A DNA stretch of 36,065 nucleotides from Streptomyces torulosus (GTDB lineage Bacteria > Actinomycetota > Actinomycetes > Streptomycetales > Streptomycetaceae): contig NZ_LIRK01000074.1 of assembly GCF_001419765.1 (NCBI RefSeq), positions 1 to 36,065 of the forward strand, given 5' to 3'. Shown in pieces: positions 35,743-36,065 of the stretch. The number at the start of each line of letters is the position of its first letter. Position 1 is the first letter of the stretch. The position numbers and the translations under genes are program-made. A model generated the notes under the pieces. The model did no database searches, was not told the origin of the DNA, and saw only the letters and a list, made by a program, of their open reading frames with translations.

Positions 35743-36065
35743 CCAACGACCACGACGGCGTACGGGAGCTGCTGGCCGCCTGGGCGGTCGGCGCGCTGCC
35801 ACCCGCCGACGCCAGGGCCGTACCGCTCCACCTCGCCGACTGCGAGACCTGCGCGGCGGAGGCCGAACGACTCCGGGCGACCGTACGGCTGCTGGACGGC
35901 ACCCCCGGCCCGGACGCGGGGGCGAGCGGCGCCCCCGGTGACGTGCGCGACGGGGCCGCGCGGGCCGGTCAGGGGCGCGGTGGGGATGCGCCAGCCGGTG
36001 AGGGACCTGGCGGGGACGCGCGCGCCGGTGAGGGACGTGGAGATGCGCGCGCCGGTGAGGGGGGC
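35739..36065 (+). CDS. Anti-sigma factor with zf-HC2 zinc motif (truncated by window end)
   Basis: The visible 109 codons run off the window without a stop. The N-terminus has the zinc-binding anti-sigma domain: H-x3-C-x2-C in PLHLADCETCAAEAERL (about 28-44). It binds and holds the ECF sigma factor encoded just upstream. After about residue 60 the sequence becomes glycine/alanine-rich with a repeat of about ten residues (AGEGRGGDAR type), which may be a linker to a membrane segment beyond the window. The ATG at 35739 overlaps the stop of the 27-codon frame. Length and any membrane helix cannot be judged. Confidence 0.85.
   Translation, partial: MTNDHDGVRELLAAWAVGALPPADARAVPLHLADCETCAAEAERLRATVRLLDGTPGPDAGASGAPGDVRDGAARAGQGRGGDAPAGEGPGGDARAGEGRGDARAGEGG
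35964..36065 (+). repeat. In-frame 27-30 bp tandem repeats in the anti-sigma gene
   Basis: Units start at 35964, 35994, 36024 and 36051 (lengths 30, 30, 27 and partial). Each begins GCCGGT and encodes AGQGRGGDAP, AGEGPGGDAR, AGEGRGDAR and AGEG. Unit lengths are multiples of three, so slippage keeps the frame. Confidence 0.8.

Noticed and set aside
1..36065. tRNA, rRNA, riboswitch, CRISPR and phage attachment sites
   Set aside because: None was recognised by eye; no cloverleaf with CCA end or conserved riboswitch core was noticed. A covariance-model scan would be decisive.

Overview
The window looks like chromosomal DNA from a Streptomyces or a close relative. Evidence: very high G+C with third-position bias, many Tat-type (twin-arginine) signal peptides, ECF sigma/anti-sigma pairs, an NCS2 purine permease, and short hairpin repeats of a type common in that genus. 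This is from sequence character and family knowledge only; no search was run.

Layout. (1) 67-1488: a TIGR03086-type metal-binding protein and a metallo-beta-lactamase-fold hydrolase. (2) 1519-12050: a GntR/FCD regulator followed by a sugar-acid and pectin-oligomer operon. It encodes a DHDPS/NAL-family aldolase-type enzyme, an IlvD/Edd dehydratase, two ABC sugar permeases, a secreted PL1 pectate lyase, a Gfo/Idh/MocA dehydrogenase, a DUF6807 (PmoA-like) protein and a cytosolic GH43 enzyme. From 5291 to 12050 six genes are chained by 1-4 nt start/stop overlaps. (3) 12051-13801: a degenerate interval with a pectinesterase remnant and an intact TnpB (IS1341-type) element whose right end and omegaRNA abut that remnant. 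(4) 13802-22418: a sugar-binding lipoprotein, then secreted pectin enzymes: CE12 rhamnogalacturonan acetylesterase, a second PL1, two CE8 pectinesterases, a broken esterase, and two tandem PL9 lyases. (5) 22520-24205 minus: a PL4 rhamnogalacturonan lyase using a TTG start, converging on PL9. (6) 24359-25827 minus: ECF sigma factor and membrane anti-sigma-like protein. (7) 26099-31647: NCS2 permease, a penicillin-binding protein, and an IclR regulator divergent from an alpha-ketoglutarate-semialdehyde-type aldehyde dehydrogenase. (8) 31711-36065: DUF1349 protein, GNAT acetyltransferase, DsbA/FrnE oxidoreductase, class-V PLP enzyme, and a second ECF sigma factor with a zf-HC2 anti-sigma factor truncated by the window end.

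How it fits together. Secreted PL1, PL9, PL4, CE8 and CE12 enzymes would de-esterify and cut homogalacturonan and rhamnogalacturonan. The lipoprotein and two permeases would import oligomers; the ATPase is not here, as is usual where a shared MsiK-type ATPase is used. GH43, the MocA-family dehydrogenase, the IlvD/Edd dehydratase and the DHDPS-like enzyme could convert released sugars, for example L-arabinose or uronate-derived acids, to alpha-ketoglutarate semialdehyde. The aldehyde dehydrogenase at 30118 could oxidise that to 2-oxoglutarate. This route is an inference: no lactonase, uronate isomerase or KduI/KduD gene was recognised.

I did not find a wholly new defence or mobile system. The most unusual items are the TnpB/omegaRNA insertion beside the binding-protein gene, an in-frame repeat insertion inside the GH43 gene, a large nested inverted repeat upstream of the PL4 gene, two internally deleted pectinolytic remnants, and a 27-codon ORF bridging sigma and anti-sigma genes.
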